Shown here piece by piece: positions 24,260-38,288 of a DNA stretch of 64,000 nt. The stretch is from positions 23,819,001 to 23,883,000 of the forward strand of contig CM053806.1 in the NCBI GenBank assembly GCA_028671895.1, in the 5' to 3' direction. The notes under the pieces were generated by a model. It saw only the letters and a list, made by a program, of their open reading frames with translations, made no database searches and was not told the origin of the DNA. How positions within the stretch are numbered: position 1 is the stretch's first letter; every line of letters begins with the position of its first letter. The stretch is from Oenanthe sinensis. Taxonomy: Eukaryota; Streptophyta; Magnoliopsida; Apiales; Apiaceae. Both the position numbers and the translations under genes were made by a program.

Positions 24260-25123
24260 GGCTTAAATGTAATTTAAACCCTGCGTTATTAACAATATAC
24301 AATTCAAACCCTCTTTTAATATATTCAGTAAATTTAACCCTACGTTTTTTTAACTATTTACAATTGAAACCTTTTTTAAAATAATTAGTAAATTTAACCC
24401 TATATTTTTGAACTATGTACAATTGAAACCTTTTTTAAAATAAATAGTAAATTTAACCCTACATTTTAACATATTTAATAAATTTAACCTTGACATTTTA
24501 ATTTCGAAATAAAATAAATTTTATGACAAAATTTTGAATAAATATTCGTCAAATGCACTATTGTCAATTTTTTGTATAAATATTATCTAAGCATAATAGA
24601 TATTTGCAATTATTAGGGTTTTTCCTTATAAAATGGATATTTAGATGTTCTTTTCAATATTAATATATCTATATGTATAATATATTATATATGTTCAATA
24701 AAATTTTAATATGTGTTTATATTATTCCATCTTGCCATCACACTTCCCGCTCAATATATTCATGAATGTTCATCACTGAATTTAATTTATTTTCAAAAAT
24801 ACTCTTCGCTGAATATATTCTCGAAAATACTTTTTCGATATAAAATTTATTTTATTCCAATATTAAAAAGTCAAGGTTAAATTTATTAAATATTTTAAAA
24901 CGTAGGGTTAAATTTACTATTTATTTTAAAAAAGGTTTAAATTGTACATAGTTCAAAAACAAAGGGTTAAATTTACTAATTATTTCAAAAATTTACTAAT
25001 TATTTTAAAAAAGGTTTCAATTGTAAATAGTTAAAAAACGTAGGGTTAAATTTACTAAATATATTAAAAGAGGGTTTGAATTGTATATTGTTAATAACAT
25101 AGTGTTTAAATTGTAAATAAGCC
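24260..25123. mobile_element. MULE-type non-autonomous inverted-repeat element (864 bp)
   Basis: The ends are GGCTTAAATG... and ...AAATAAGCC. A 9-bp duplication TTTTTTCAA lies at 24251-24259 and 25124-25132, and the empty site is visible in the 5' LTR of A near 15258-15270. Each arm is about 230-250 bp and built of repeating 'aaatttaaccctacgtt' and 'acaattgaaacctttttt' words, inverted in the right arm. The core (about 24540-24840) is AT-rich and without ORF. A 9-bp duplication and long terminal repeats starting GG fit Mutator-like elements; no transposase is encoded. Confidence 0.8.
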
Positions 25124-28100
25124 TTTTTTCAATTATAAACGACCCTGATGAATAGTGATTCTACGGTTTACGAAAAACTTTTTAGCCCACACTAGGTAAG
25201 TGGTGGAATATGGGAAAACCGAGTATGTGGTATTGTTGTATGAAGAAAATGAACGAATGTAAAAGTCATCAGAATTCGAAGATTTTCACTTTTACGATTT
25301 GTTTCATAATTCACGAGATATCGAGGAATAAGAGAATTATGTTATGACCGGGAGGATTATAATTTAGAAAGTTCATGGTTATAATCGAATTAGAGTATTT
25401 GGAATATTAAGGATTTACGCTACGGAATTTCTACGACGAAAAGCTTTCGGAAATTAATCGAACTTATGTGGAGGATTAATGGTTAAGTGTTGGATGATAA
25501 GTGACTAAAGACAAGTCCCATGCAATAACCATGAAACCAAATTGGTTAGAAACAAACCAAACCAAGTGATCAAGAAACTAGCTAGTTAGAAACATGGTTC
25601 CACAAAACATGGAAAAGAAGGAAACAAGTTCCCTAAATTCATGATAAAGGTGTACTCAAGCTAGCAACTAGACTTGGAAGATGTGAGTAATAATACATAC
25701 AAATTATACAAACACAAAAATCTGCCAACACATATTGGAAAAGTAGTAAAAGCTCTCCCCCATTTCTTCATCTTCAGTTCGGACTTTTAAGAGAGGCAGA
25801 GAAAGTAAAATTCATAACTTCATTTCTACTAATCCAAAATTCACCAAATTTTAACCATAGCTTATTCACTATATGTGGAAGGTACATATTTAATTTCATA
25901 ATTTTTTAAGGTGTTTTGGAATGGGTAAATAAATCGTAGAAGTTGAGGCTGAATAGTAACTCCGAAAATTACTAACTTGTTTCTTGATGTTCTCTTGCAA
26001 GTTTGAGGATGATAAACATAGATCAAGGCTCCCTTAAGGCTTACAAGCTCTTTTTAGTATATTTAAGTGTCTAAGAAAGGTATAAACTCCACCCACCCTT
26101 TGATTTACTTTGAGTTATAAGCTTGAGTTTGAGTTATGTTAAAGTACATGTTAGTTCATGGAGTTTGGATGTCAAATGTTTGGACCTTGATGGTTGTTTG
26201 TTAGGAATTGATGTTGGTGGTGTATTCATAAAGTTTATAAACTGATTTGGTTGTTAAAGACATAGGTTTGATGATTGGTTGTTGGTTAATGGATTTAACA
26301 TAGTTAAATTCGGAAAACGTTAAGTTTATAACCGTCGTAATGCATGTTCGATTAAGGACTGTTTTGAACAAGATTTACGAACTTTCAATGCAATATTTAT
26401 GGACACCACTGACCATATATGTGTAGACCTTATTTCATAGTTTGTTTTGACACTTGAATCATGTCGATACGATTTACGGTTTAGGAGTTAAGTTCGTTTT
26501 AGTGAAAATCGCGCATGGAGACCAAACTGCTGCCTTGTACTCACTTTGATGCTATAAACGAACTAGTTAAGAGTGAATTAAAATTATGAAACTTGGATGA
26601 TATATACCTTGGATATTTAGTAAGATCACCAAAAAGGTTTCGTATCAAAAAGTTAATTTTTCGATTTTATAAAATTGTCGGAACCAAAGTTGCGCGATGA
26701 CACTATTCATTGAGAAGCTACTGCCTTCTTCAGTAAATTCGGGAAATTGGTCCCTCTGTTCAGGAACAAACTTTTGATGGATTGTATTCTAAACATTATC
26801 TAGATAGTGCATGTGAAATCGGTGCATCATTTGAGTTAACGGTTAATAAGTTATGAGCGTTTTAGTGAAAGCGGTGCAAATAGCAAAATCTCGTAGTTAA
26901 CTCGATTTCTAAAATGCTTTTCGCTCAGTTAAACTCAAGTGTTTCAAATCAAAATATTTTTGATAAATATTAAAAATACTCAAGAAGCTCCTTGAGGTGG
27001 TTTCATATTTAATCATGAATTTTCTGATTTACTAAAAATGTTAGAGTGCGAGTCGCGTAATAGTAATTCGCAGAAAAGTCAACTCCAGAGTCATTGTTTT
27101 GACGAGCCATTTTGGCTAGGATAAAATGATAATTTCGAGTTGGTTAAAACACGAAAAATGTTGAGGAATAACATGACTACGTATTGGAGTAAAGGATTAG
27201 ATTAAAAATCCAGTGACGAAATAGTTCACGAACGGTTAAGATAGACCTGAAGAGGTGAATACCGGGTAAGACAAGTGTTAAGTAAAAGGGACTAAGAACT
27301 AATTTGAGGTTGTCATAATTGGAATCGATATATGATTATACTTAATTATAATATAAGTAGTTGATGGGATTATGAGTACTAATCGGGATTATAATATCTA
27401 TTGATAGAAAATCCGGAACGAGTGGAATTTGAGAACGTATCTTAGACTCTAGGCAAGTTTTCTAACCTACGTTTTTACATATCAAAATATATGTATTGCT
27501 ACGGATGCATGTTTTCAAACACCTATGCTTAATGTACTACTGTTTTGTCGAAAGACTGTTGTTGTTGTGATATAACTGTATGTTGAAAAGTATGAACTGT
27601 TTTATGTATTGTTACATATTTCGCAAATGTTTCGGTTATATGCTATAAGAAATATAGATATAAGCCGGTAAAAGAAAAAGGCTCTAAGTGTATTTTCGAA
27701 CGTAGACCGGGAGTCGGAAGGTTATGTTAAGTACTGTCGTAATCCGGAAGAAGCCGGAGACAGATTATTTTGAAATGACGATATAAATATTTCGATATTT
27801 ATATTTTGATATTCTTTTGATAAAAGAATTAAATGAGGATAATAAATAGTATTTTAATATTTATTTAATTAATGAATATTATTTTGAATATTCATTTGAA
27901 GGAGATAATAAATATTATTTTAATATTTATTTAATTAATGAATATTATTTTAAATATTCATTTATTGAGGATTATTTATTAATTATAACCATTTTAATAT
28001 TTATTAATTATTTAAAATTCATTTACAAATTATTTTAGGTCTTTAATAATTATTCAAAGCTTTCGATAATTATTTTAAATACTTTCCGACCTTCAGAAAA

Positions 28101-29104
28101 TGGTTTAAAGATAGTGAGAGCTCCATAATATTTTAATTTAATTATTTTATTTTATTCGTTTAATAAGAATAAAATACGTTCAGACTTATCAAAAATAGGA
28201 AACTCGGTATAGGAAGTGAATACCTATTTACTTCTCGAAAGCAGTCAAGTTTTGGAACCAGTTTCCACAGTAGCAAGAGCTTTTCAACTTAGCAAAAGCA
28301 GAGAGGTTTCCGCAAACTCCCGAGTCATGGTTTTCAAAAATGAATTCATTCCTTGATGAAAGAGATTAGTGGGTGAAAGTCACTTACCTGTGTGGTGATA
28401 GGACAGTCCGACTAATCTAATTAGTGACTACTCATAGCTATGAGGGTTTATCAACAAGTACGATATACTTGGGGAACTAGGATTACTTCTGGTTCCAAGT
28501 TAGATAGACAAATCTATTAACAAGTATTATATACTTGGGGAGCTTGGATTAATGTTCCAGTTCCAGACTTATAGATTGATTCAGCAGACTTGGAGATAGC
28601 GTAAGAGGCCGAGTGACGCACGGTCCAGCACTTTGACCCGTATGCGGTCAAGGGTGATTACCCGTTAACGGTAGCGAGTACCAGGGCTCCCCCTTCTAAA
28701 TGTAGAGAAACGGAAGGCTTCCATAGGTTACTGATGAAGGTTGCCACGTGCTACGACTGATCATCGTGGATGTGTGGTAGCGGGCGTATTGATGCTCCAG
28801 TTACAGTCCATTCTTCCAATTGGAATTGTGCTTCACACCGTAATGAAAGCCTATGAGCTGAGTTACCGATGGTGTTGATTGCAAATGAAATGTTGAAATG
28901 TTTTAACGAAAAGAAAGGAAAACTTCAGATGGGATCTGATGAGAAAAAGTTTTTAACAATTTGAAATGTCATCTTGTTATTCGTATGATTTAACAAATAA
29001 TTATATGAAAACTTCATAAGGTAATTGATGTATGGAAAGTGTACAAGCTTTTGAAATGTTTATCAGAAAGTATGTTTATAGAAGTTATGATTATAGTGGG
29101 CCTA

Positions 29105-32100
29105 TGTGGCGCCCCCAGACCCGGGGTCCAAGGTCTAGGTCGTCACGGTCTAATTTCCAACATTCATACACTTACAATTCACTGATAATCATAATAAAAT
29201 TTAACCATTCTAAGGTAAATAACAATCTGGTGACCCCCACACACTTTAACACACACACGAGCCATAGTCTCAGGAAACGAGCATCCATTAATATACAAAC
29301 TTGGGTCTTCATCATTACATTACTAGTTATCAAAAGATTGAGTTCGTACTACTAAATATAGCTTCTGTTTGAAACTATAATAGCAGTCCAAAAGTTAGAT
29401 TAAATCTCATTAAGTTACATATATTTACATAAACAGTGTTTATAAATAAATCTAACTATCAGAAGTTGTCATCCTATCCTGCTCAATCTTCCTACCTCTG
29501 GAATAGGGCCAAGGGGTCGGTCATAGGGGGTCCTTGCCCTTCGCACGCTCTTTCTCAACGTCCTGCGTACCCCTCGAGGCATGGTCTGCAGCTGTGGTGG
29601 TAGAAAGATAACAGAAAGCAAGAGTGAGCTACAATGCTCAGCAAGTATAGAATCAATCAACATGGCATAATAAAGAAGCAACGACAATATGTGTATCAGA
29701 GTAATAAAATGCAACCTGTACTGAAATGGTGAACAGTTCTAGATACTGGACAAAAGAATAATAGGTTGCCATAATCCTCGTTAACACTATCGGTAACTAA
29801 GCACCTGGGCTTTCGTTACAGTGCAACATCAAATTTCAATTGGAAGAAAAGAAGATACTGGAGCATCCACCACGCCTATTATACACGATGATCAGTCGTA
29901 TAGTACAATAGTTAAGTAACCTTTTCTACTAGCAGAAGGATGATCCTATACCGGTCATCACCCTAGGCAACACCTGGGCCTTTAATTGCTGGACCGTGCG
30001 TCACTCGGCCTCTTACGCTAGATGGACTGTGCCGCACACAAGCCTCTTACACTTTATATCTCCAGTTCCCTCTGAGTACAATCAACAAGTCTAGAAGGGA
30101 ATTTAATACAACCTTCCAGAACAATAACAAAGCTTTCAAGAATTTATTCAAATCAAAGTGTGGAAGGGAATTTAATCCGACTTTCCCGAATAACAACAAA
30201 GTTTTCTGGAATTTCAAAGTTCGATACTAGATTAACTCCCGAAACAAGGTGGAAGCAATCTCTTTATAGGAGTAGGTTGACTTTTAGTCAACGAATGGAT
30301 AGCTCGAATCAAGGTCACGACCGGGGAGTCGCTAGTAGGTGATAAAATAAACTCCACGAAAATATAATACTTTTGGGTAAAATAATGGTCCTTACAGGCA
30401 CCAGTTTTAAATACAAAGAAGGTTAAAATGGGCTATTCCATCCCTAACATGGAGTTATCGGCTCAAAATATCCGAGTCATAGCTCGGTATTTATTATTTA
30501 ATGAAAAATAATATTTAAAGAATTTTTAGATAACTCCGGAATATTTTTAAGGATCCAATAAATATTTAATCAATAAATACGAGACCTTGAATAGTCCCTG
30601 AAAATATTTTAAAATAATTAAAATATTTAATTAGGATTTAGTCAAGACTATTTAGTATTTAAATAGTTTTAAATGAATCAATACATTTTATAATATTTAA
30701 TCAATATTAAATAATATTTAAATAATCTCAAAGAATTGAAAGTATTTAATCAAGAGTAAATACTTTTCAAATAATCCAAAATATTTAAATATATTTACTC
30801 AATCTTAAATAATATTTAAATAACTCAGAGTGAGTTGAAAGTATTTAATCCACATTTAAATACTATATATATATACCCTTTTAAATAATATTTAATAAAA
30901 CTAAATATTATTTAAAATATCGAAGGGATATTAATCAACTTGATTAATCCCTAACCCATACTACTTATTATCCCAAAACTTATATTCCAGGGAGAATCCC
31001 TAGATAGTATCGACTAATAGTCGAGAGATAATACACTACTCCCGGTCGCCTGTCAAGTACCAAAGAAATGTACTTAACACGGACATCAGTTATGCAAAAC
31101 TGACAGGAAGCGTCCTCTAACTTTTGAGAGTTCAGAGGCGCGAACAAACAATTCAGTCGAATAAACAATTCAAAGACAGAAACGAATTACAAGCACCACA
31201 GCCTTATAACCAAGAAACATATTATAAGGTCAGAGTTTAGAGAACTTGCCTTTACTGTTGAAGTGGTAGCTCGCTTGTCCCTCCTTGGCACGTGTCTCTA
31301 TAAGAAAGAAAACACGGGTCCTAATTAGTCACAAAGGTTTTGAATGCTATTTATAGCTACTCATGAATGCATACTAACTTATCTTGCTAACGAGTTTTAG
31401 CGCGGATTTTAGTTAGTTATGAACTTATAAGTATTACTAACACATTTCATTAAAAGTTCGTTTGTTAGGCTAGCCTCGAACTCTACTAAGAACATAGTTT
31501 ATGCAAAGACAATGCAAGCAGTTTTTGCAAGGTGTCCTAACTGCACCTACTTGCTTCCAACAATTATCATAAATCAGATTTTACTTATTTTAATCCGAAA
31601 CCTTTTCCCAAGTCTTCCCAATTGTTCCTAGCATTTTGTGTAAAAGTTCCAGATTTTATAAGGCAGTCTAACTAGGCTGATCATCTCCTCAAAGTTGATT
31701 AAAAACAGGGCAGTCATGGTTTCTGCATCTCTTCACCATTTTAGCCATAACTTTTAGCTCACAACTCCGTTTGACGCAAAATTAGCGCGCAAACGATCTA
31801 GAGACTAATATCTATCTAACCATATAAAGAAATCATCAAGCAACACAGGCTAGACCCTTCGGGAGTGGTGAACAGTTGGCAGACAGAAGAAATTTTCGCA
31901 TGGTTCCGTTTGTACGTTCGTCGTTTACCTCGTTTTAAACTCATCCAATTCAACTCAAATGACTTCCATATATTTTACACTACTACTTGGGAATGTACTC
32001 AAGACATCCCAAGCCCAAACACAATTTAACCATACTCCAAACACTACCAATAATTCATCCAACTCCTTCACCACTGCAGTTAGCTTTTAAAACTGTTTTA

Positions 32101-32952
32101 CTAATTCACAAACAATCAATTCTCTTCATCCTCTTAACATCCACAAGCCTTAATCAAATCATCTCTACATTACACAACTATAGCCAACAAAACAAGCACT
32201 TAAACATATGATCAAGCTCATTACATAGCATGCTTAAAATCACATTAATCTCATATAACTAGGGCTTGAGTTTTTCAAGCCATTCATGCTTCATTACTAC
32301 TACCCATAGCCTAATTATCACTTAACAAACACTAGCAAAGCTTAAGGAACCATAAAACAAGAGTTTAAGAATTTAATCAAAATCATAAGTACTATTCATG
32401 TTCTTATTCTTTCATAAAAATCAAGAGATTCTATGGTTAACTTTGCTTCAAATTGATATGGAAGCTAGACAATGATCATACCTTTCTTTTAAGCTCTTAA
32501 TCAACACAAACAAGCAAGAGATGATGGAGCTTTGAATTTTTTTTTCCTCCTCTTTCTATGTTTCAGCCGAAGGTTGCTCTTGTTATGGAGCTTTGGCTGA
32601 TTTTTTTTTCTTTTTGTTAACAACTAGCTTGGCTCTTGTCTTTATATCCCACCAAAGGTCAAGTCAACTACTTGGTCAATGATGCTAGCATTCTTAATAC
32701 TTTACTAATGCAAGTATTTACATTAATCAAATTTTATACAAATATATAAAATTGGCTCTTTAATAAATCAAGGAAACTCATTTGATTTTCTTCGTTTCCA
32801 TAATAATTCGCAACGATAATTTTAATCTTTAACTCGTTCCGGCAATTCTAATAACTTGAATACCCATCAAAATCTTATTCCATAATTATTATCCAATATA
32901 TATATTATTATTAATAAGGTTTCAAAAGTACCTGGGAATCGGGAATATTACA
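29105..32952 (-). mobile_element. Solo LTR of a related gypsy family (3,848 bp)
   Basis: It begins TGTGGCGCCCCCAGACCC and ends GGGAATATTACA, flanked by GCCTA at 29100-29104 and 32953-32957. The empty site is intact in the 5' LTR of A near 19190. On the minus strand it starts TGTAATATTCCCG and ends CTGGGGGCGCCACA, the same design as the LTRs of A and C. A block at about 29770-30035 matches, inverted, the conserved LTR block of A at 18660-18965. There is no PBS, PPT or pol, so it is a solo LTR left by LTR-LTR recombination. Small ORFs in it are not supportable. Confidence 0.85.
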
Positions 32953-33909
32953 GCCTATATTGCTCACTCTTATTTTCTTTATATATCACAACACAACAGG
33001 ATCTTTAAGGATATTTTATGGGATTTTAAACCTTATAAATGGTATGGTTCAAAGTGAGTTAATTTTCTCAAAGATAAGCAACTATGATTGTTGTATCTTG
33101 AAATGGTGTACCCCGTATATTAGGGGAGTTTAGCAAAACTATAGTTGAAGCTATTTTGCTAAGTTATGGAAAGATTATTTCAAAACTATGAACGTAATAA
33201 GTTCACTGAGTTTTATCTTAAAAAGCTTTAGAGGAGATATGAAAGCGTGGTAACACTATATTTGATAGTGTCTTATGTTATATACCGAACCAAATTGTTC
33301 GTATGATATTTTCTAAACTTTATGTTTAGTACAAATGTTTTTAGCAGAAAAACTCTGATCATGTGTATCATTGAAAGATACTTCATTATGCATACCATAT
33401 ACTGTTAAACCTTATGATTATACTATTGAGATAGTAGTGATTATCATATTCTTGAATGAGAGTCACATAGCTAATTGGGTGAATAACTTGCTGAGCATTC
33501 TTTCGCTCATTCTTGCTTATATTATATTTTTAAGAGAAAGTGATAACATGTTTAATTGGCTTCATGCCTAGAGAGAGGAAAGTAGAAGATTCACCTTTGA
33601 GATGGTTCAGTTCAACCATATTCTACGAAAGTAAGTTGGATAAGTTTTCAATATTAAGCTAGTTATTAATGTTACTTCATGAAGAGGTTATCATTGATAG
33701 TATGAGATCCTGGATAAGTACATTTGGTTTGTAATAACTAATGATACTTGTTGTATATCGTTTCTAAGACTATAACTTATGTGTATGTGAGATAGAGGGG
33801 TTTACAATGTGATTTCATTGGATTATTGAGTTATTGTAGGTTGTAAATGATTGGATGATGACGTAGCGACATAAATCCCTGACCCCGGATTTGGGGGCGT
33901 CACACAAAC

Positions 33910-36900
33910 CATATAACATAGAATTTTATTGGATATAATTGGAGTCAAAGTATTTAAAGTATTAAGAACAATTATAGTGAACACTATGCAAGGAAACATT
34001 TCGCAATAAAATTGAGATTAACATTGGGATCAAGAAATGAACGAATAATGTATCGGGAATTAAACAAACAAGGAAGCCATGCAAGTATCATGAAAGCCTA
34101 ACTAGGAAATACAAGTCAACGAAGTAACCAAGTATTAGTTAGAAACATGGTTCCACAAATCATGGAAAGGTGGAATCCAAGATCCCTAATTCATGGATTT
34201 ATTTGTACTTGGCCTTGACCGTTCACTCCACCAAGCTACACTTATGTAAGAATGAATCCATGTAACAATACAAATATATTATACAAACACAACTGCACCA
34301 ATTCGAAAGCAATCAAAGTAGAAAAAGCTTCCATCTGGCCTTTCAAGAAAAGAAAAGAAAGAAAATTTTCAAACCCCAACTACACTAATTCAAAAATCAC
34401 AAGATTTTGACCATAGATTCTAAAATATATATCTAAGGTATGTACAAAATTTCATGGTCATCCAATTAGTATAGCATATCCAAATCCTTGCTCAAAGATG
34501 AGGGTGAATAGTAACTCCAAAAATTACTAACTTGTTTCTTGATTTTGTCTTGCAAGGTTGAGGATAATAAGCATAGATCAAGGCTCCCTTAAGGCTTACA
34601 AGTTTTTTTAGTATGTTTAAGGATTCAAGAAAGGAATAAACACCATCCACCCTTTGATTTACTTTGACCTATAAGCTTGAGTTTGAGTTATTTTTAAGTA
34701 TATGTTGATTTAAGGAGTTCAGATGTAAATGGTTGAATATTGTTGGATGAATAATATGGATTAATGATAATGCATTTATGAATTTATAAACTGATTTTTT
34801 TGTTAGATACATTGTTTTGGTGATTTGGTTATTGGTTAATGGATTTAACATAGTTACATTTGGGAATCGTTCCGTTTATAGCTGTCATAATGTCCATTTG
34901 CTTTTAGACTTATTTTGACCAATAATTTCGAAATTATAATATAAAGTAACTTGACATCACTGACCATGGTTGTGTAAATATTGTTTCATAGTTCGTTTTG
35001 GTGCTGGAATCGTGTTATTTTAATTTACGGTTTAGGAGAAAAGCCCGATTTAGTGCAAGTAGTTTGATTGAACCAAACTGCTCCTTTAATCTCACTTTGG
35101 GACAATTATTAGACAACTTAAGAATGGTTATAAAATATGAAAATTGCATGATAAATAATTTAGGCAATTAGTAAGGTCACCAAGAAGGATTTGTACAAAA
35201 AGGTTAATATTTCGATTTTATAAAAATATCGGAACCAAAGTTGCGTGATGACACTATTCACTAAAAAAACTACTGCTTTATTCAGTAAATTCGGGAAGAT
35301 GAGTTCATTGTCCAGTGCCAAACTTTTCATGTATTGTATTCTAGGCATTCTCTAGATCGTGTACGCGAAAACGGTACGTCATTTGATTAACGATTAATGA
35401 GTTATGAGCGTTTTAGTGAAGCTAACGCAAATAGTAAAATTCCGTAGTTGACCTAATTTGTAAAATACTTTTCACCAAGTTAAGCTCATGTGTTCCAAAT
35501 AAAACTATTTTTGATAATTATTAAAAATACTCAAGAAACTCCTTGAGGTGGTTTTATATTTAATTATAAATTTTCTGATTTATTAAAAGTATTGGAGTGC
35601 GAGTCGCATAATAGTAATTTTCAGGAAAGTCAACTCTAGGGGCACTGTTTTGACGAGCCACTTTGGCCAGGATAAAAGGAAAATTTCGAGTCGGTTAAAA
35701 CACGAAAGATGTTGAGGAATAACGTGACTTTGTATTTGAGTAAAAAGATTAGATTAAAAGACGTTAACGGGATGGTTTACAAACGGTCAAGATAGACTCG
35801 AGGAAGTGAATGCCGGATAAGATAAGTGTTAGTAAAAGGACTAAGTACAAATTAAAGTTATCATAATTGGACTCGATATGTGATTATACTTATTAGTAAT
35901 ATAAGTAGTTGATGAGATTAAAAATACTAATTGGGATTATGACATCAACTACTTAGTAATATAAGTAGTTGATGTTGTGATACAACTGTTTACTAAAATT
36001 ACGAATTGATTTAACTGTTGTTTAATATTTCACAAATGTTCTGGTTTATATGCTATAAGATATTTTACATATATATCGGTATATATATAAAGGCTCTAAG
36101 AGTAGAGATGGCTTTCGTATTTTTGAACGTAGAACGGGAGTCAGAAGTGTTATTTTAAATACCGTTGTAACCCGGAAGTTGCTAGAGACAGATTTTTTTA
36201 TATAGCGATTAAAAATATTCCAATATTTATATTTTGGGTATTTTTATTGATAAATATTTTAAATAGCGCTAATAAATATTATTTGAATATTTATATAATT
36301 AATGAATATTATTCTGAATATTCAATTAAAAAGAGTTTATTAATTGTTTATTATTTAAATGTTTATTAAATATTCTAAATTGATTAAAATTTATTGAAGG
36401 TCTTTGATAAATATTTAAAATATCCTCTGACCTTTAGAAAATGATTTAAATATAGTAGGGGTTCCAAAATATTTATTTTATGTTTTAATAATTCTTTAAA
36501 TATGAATAAAAAATTCTTTGACTTATCAAAAATTGGGAATCGAGTCTAGGAAGTAAATAAATGATTTACTTTCCTCGAATATGATTTTGTTTTGGGATCA
36601 CCGCCCTACTTTAGTTAGGGTTTTCAACTTATCAAAATCAAAGAGATTTTCCGAGTAACTCCCAGGTCGTGATTTTTTAAATGATTTTCATTTCTCGATA
36701 TATGAGATCAGTTGACGGAGGTCAACACATACATTGTGATATTCTTACTTCCCCGAATATTCCAGAAGTAACCCATCAGAGATTGTGAATCTACTAACAA
36801 ATAGGATATACTTGGGGAACTAGGATTATATTCCGGTTCCAGGTTAGATAGATGAATTTATTAACAAGTATGATATACTTTGGGAACTAAGATTAAATTC

Positions 36901-38272
36901 TGGTTCCAGGTTAGATAGATGAATCTATTAACAATTATGATATACTTGGGGAACAATGATTAAATTCTGGTTCCAGGTTATAGATTGTTCCAGTGGACTA
37001 TGTGATGTGGCGTAAGTGACCGAGTGATGCACGACCCAACACTTTGTCCCATATGCGTTCTAGGGTGATTTCTAATCACAGAAGAGAACGCTGTGGCTCC
37101 CCCTTCTACATGTAAAGAAACAATAAGAGTTGTCGTACGTTACGACTGATCATCGTGTATGTACGGTAGAAGCGTGGTATAATGATCCGGATACAGTCCC
37201 ATCTTCCAATTGGAATTGTGCTGCAACATCGTAATGAAAGCCTATGAGCTGAGTTACCGATGGTGTTATCCGTGATTGATATCTTGATATTCCTCCATAC
37301 TCATCCGAGATATTTTGACGAAAAGTTATTTTGAAAACTTAAGCAGGTACATGAGGTACACCAAACAGTTTATAAATCTTTAATTAAAATGTTTTACTGG
37401 ATTTTAAACCTTACAAATGGTATGGTTCAAGGTGATTTGATTTGATTATAATGAGAAGCAGTTATTATTCTAGTATCTTGAACTATGTATTTACTATATT
37501 TATGGGAGTTTAGCAAAGCTATAGTAGATTCAATTTTACTAAGTTATTGATAATATTTTTTTCAAAATTGTGGACTTAATTAGTTCATTGGGTTTTATCT
37601 CAGAAGCTTTAGAGGAGGTATGAAAGAGTTGTAACACTATATTTGATAGTGTCTTATTTTATATATTGAACTTAATTGTTCGAATTATATTCTTCTAAAT
37701 TTCATGTTGAGTGTAAATACTTTTAACAGAAAATTCTGACTAAATGTATCGTCGAAAGATACTTAGTTATGTTTATCCTATACCGGTAACCTTATGTTAT
37801 ACTATTGAGATAGTAGTGATTATCATATTCTTGGATGAGAGTCACATAGATAATCTGGTGGATGACTTGTTGAGCATTCTTTTGCTCACTCTTACTTATA
37901 ATAAATTTTTTCAGAGAAAGTGATAATGCCTTCGATCAGCTTCATACTTCGAGGAAGGAAAGTAGGAGATTCACCTTTGAGGTGGTTCAGTTCAACATTA
38001 TGGTACCGAAGTAAGTTGGATAGGCTTTCAACGTTGATCTAGTTATTAATGTCACTTCGTGTCGAGGTTATCATTGATAGCCTGAGATCTTGGATAAGTA
38101 CATTTGATTTGTAATAACTAGTGATATTGGTTGTATATCGTTTCTAAGGCTATAACTCCTATGTGTGAGAGAGAGGTGTCTGTGATGTGATTTCGTTGGA
38201 TTATTGAGTTATTGCAGGTTTAAATGATTGGATGATGACTCAAATCCCTGACCTTGGTTTGGCGGCGTTACA
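33910..38272 (+). repeat. 5' LTR of element C, right segment
   Basis: It resumes the C LTR directly after the A insertion and ends GGCGGCGTTACA before the PBS. It aligns with 42309-46025 plus 59009-59735. It holds a three-unit 67-bp repeat (36780-36990) and the conserved block at about 36985-37265. It has a short local duplication 'acttagtaatataagtagttgatg' type around 35890-35970, where part of the 3' LTR sequence (about 44340-44440) is replaced. Confidence 0.88.
36780..36990 (+). repeat. 67-bp tandem repeat inside the LTR of C (three units)
   Basis: Three units each contain 'atatactt(g/t)ggga' and 'ggttccaggtta'. The matching array in the 3' LTR is at 45250-45470. Element A has two units, so unit number differs between subfamilies but not between LTRs of one element. 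Confidence 0.85.
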
Positions 38273-38276
38273 GAAA

Positions 38277-38288
38277 TGGTATCAGAGC
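38277..38288 (+). other. Primer-binding site of element C
   Basis: TGGTATCAGAGC lies four bases after the LTR end. This is the classical plant PBS pairing with the 3' end of initiator tRNA-Met. Confidence 0.92.

Larger units (their letters stand above)
15226..33904 (+). mobile_element. Tekay/Del-like element A nested in the 5' LTR of C
   Basis: TSD CAAAC lies at 15221-15225 and 33905-33909; the uninterrupted site is visible in the other LTR of C (about 42305). LTRs begin TGTAATAACCCGG and end GGGGGCGTCACA. The 5' LTR is 15226-20139 and the 3' LTR 24223-33904, expanded by two later insertions. The internal region is only about 4.1 kb and carries broken gag-pol remnants. It is a close relative of C, with the same PBS position, PPT and internal sequence order. 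Confidence 0.92.
24223..33904 (+). repeat. 3' LTR of element A with two insertions
   Basis: About 4.95 kb of LTR remains after removing 24260-25123 and 29105-32952 with one copy of each target duplication. It carries a tandem duplication of about 55 bp in the AT-rich block (27840-27960) that the 5' LTR lacks. The rest aligns closely with 15226-20139. Confidence 0.9.

Noticed and set aside
29105..32952. Candidate host gene inside element A, because the interval is unique in the window
   Set aside because: It has TG...CA ends, a 5-bp duplication, a conserved LTR block in inverse orientation and no long ORF. A solo LTR explains it better.
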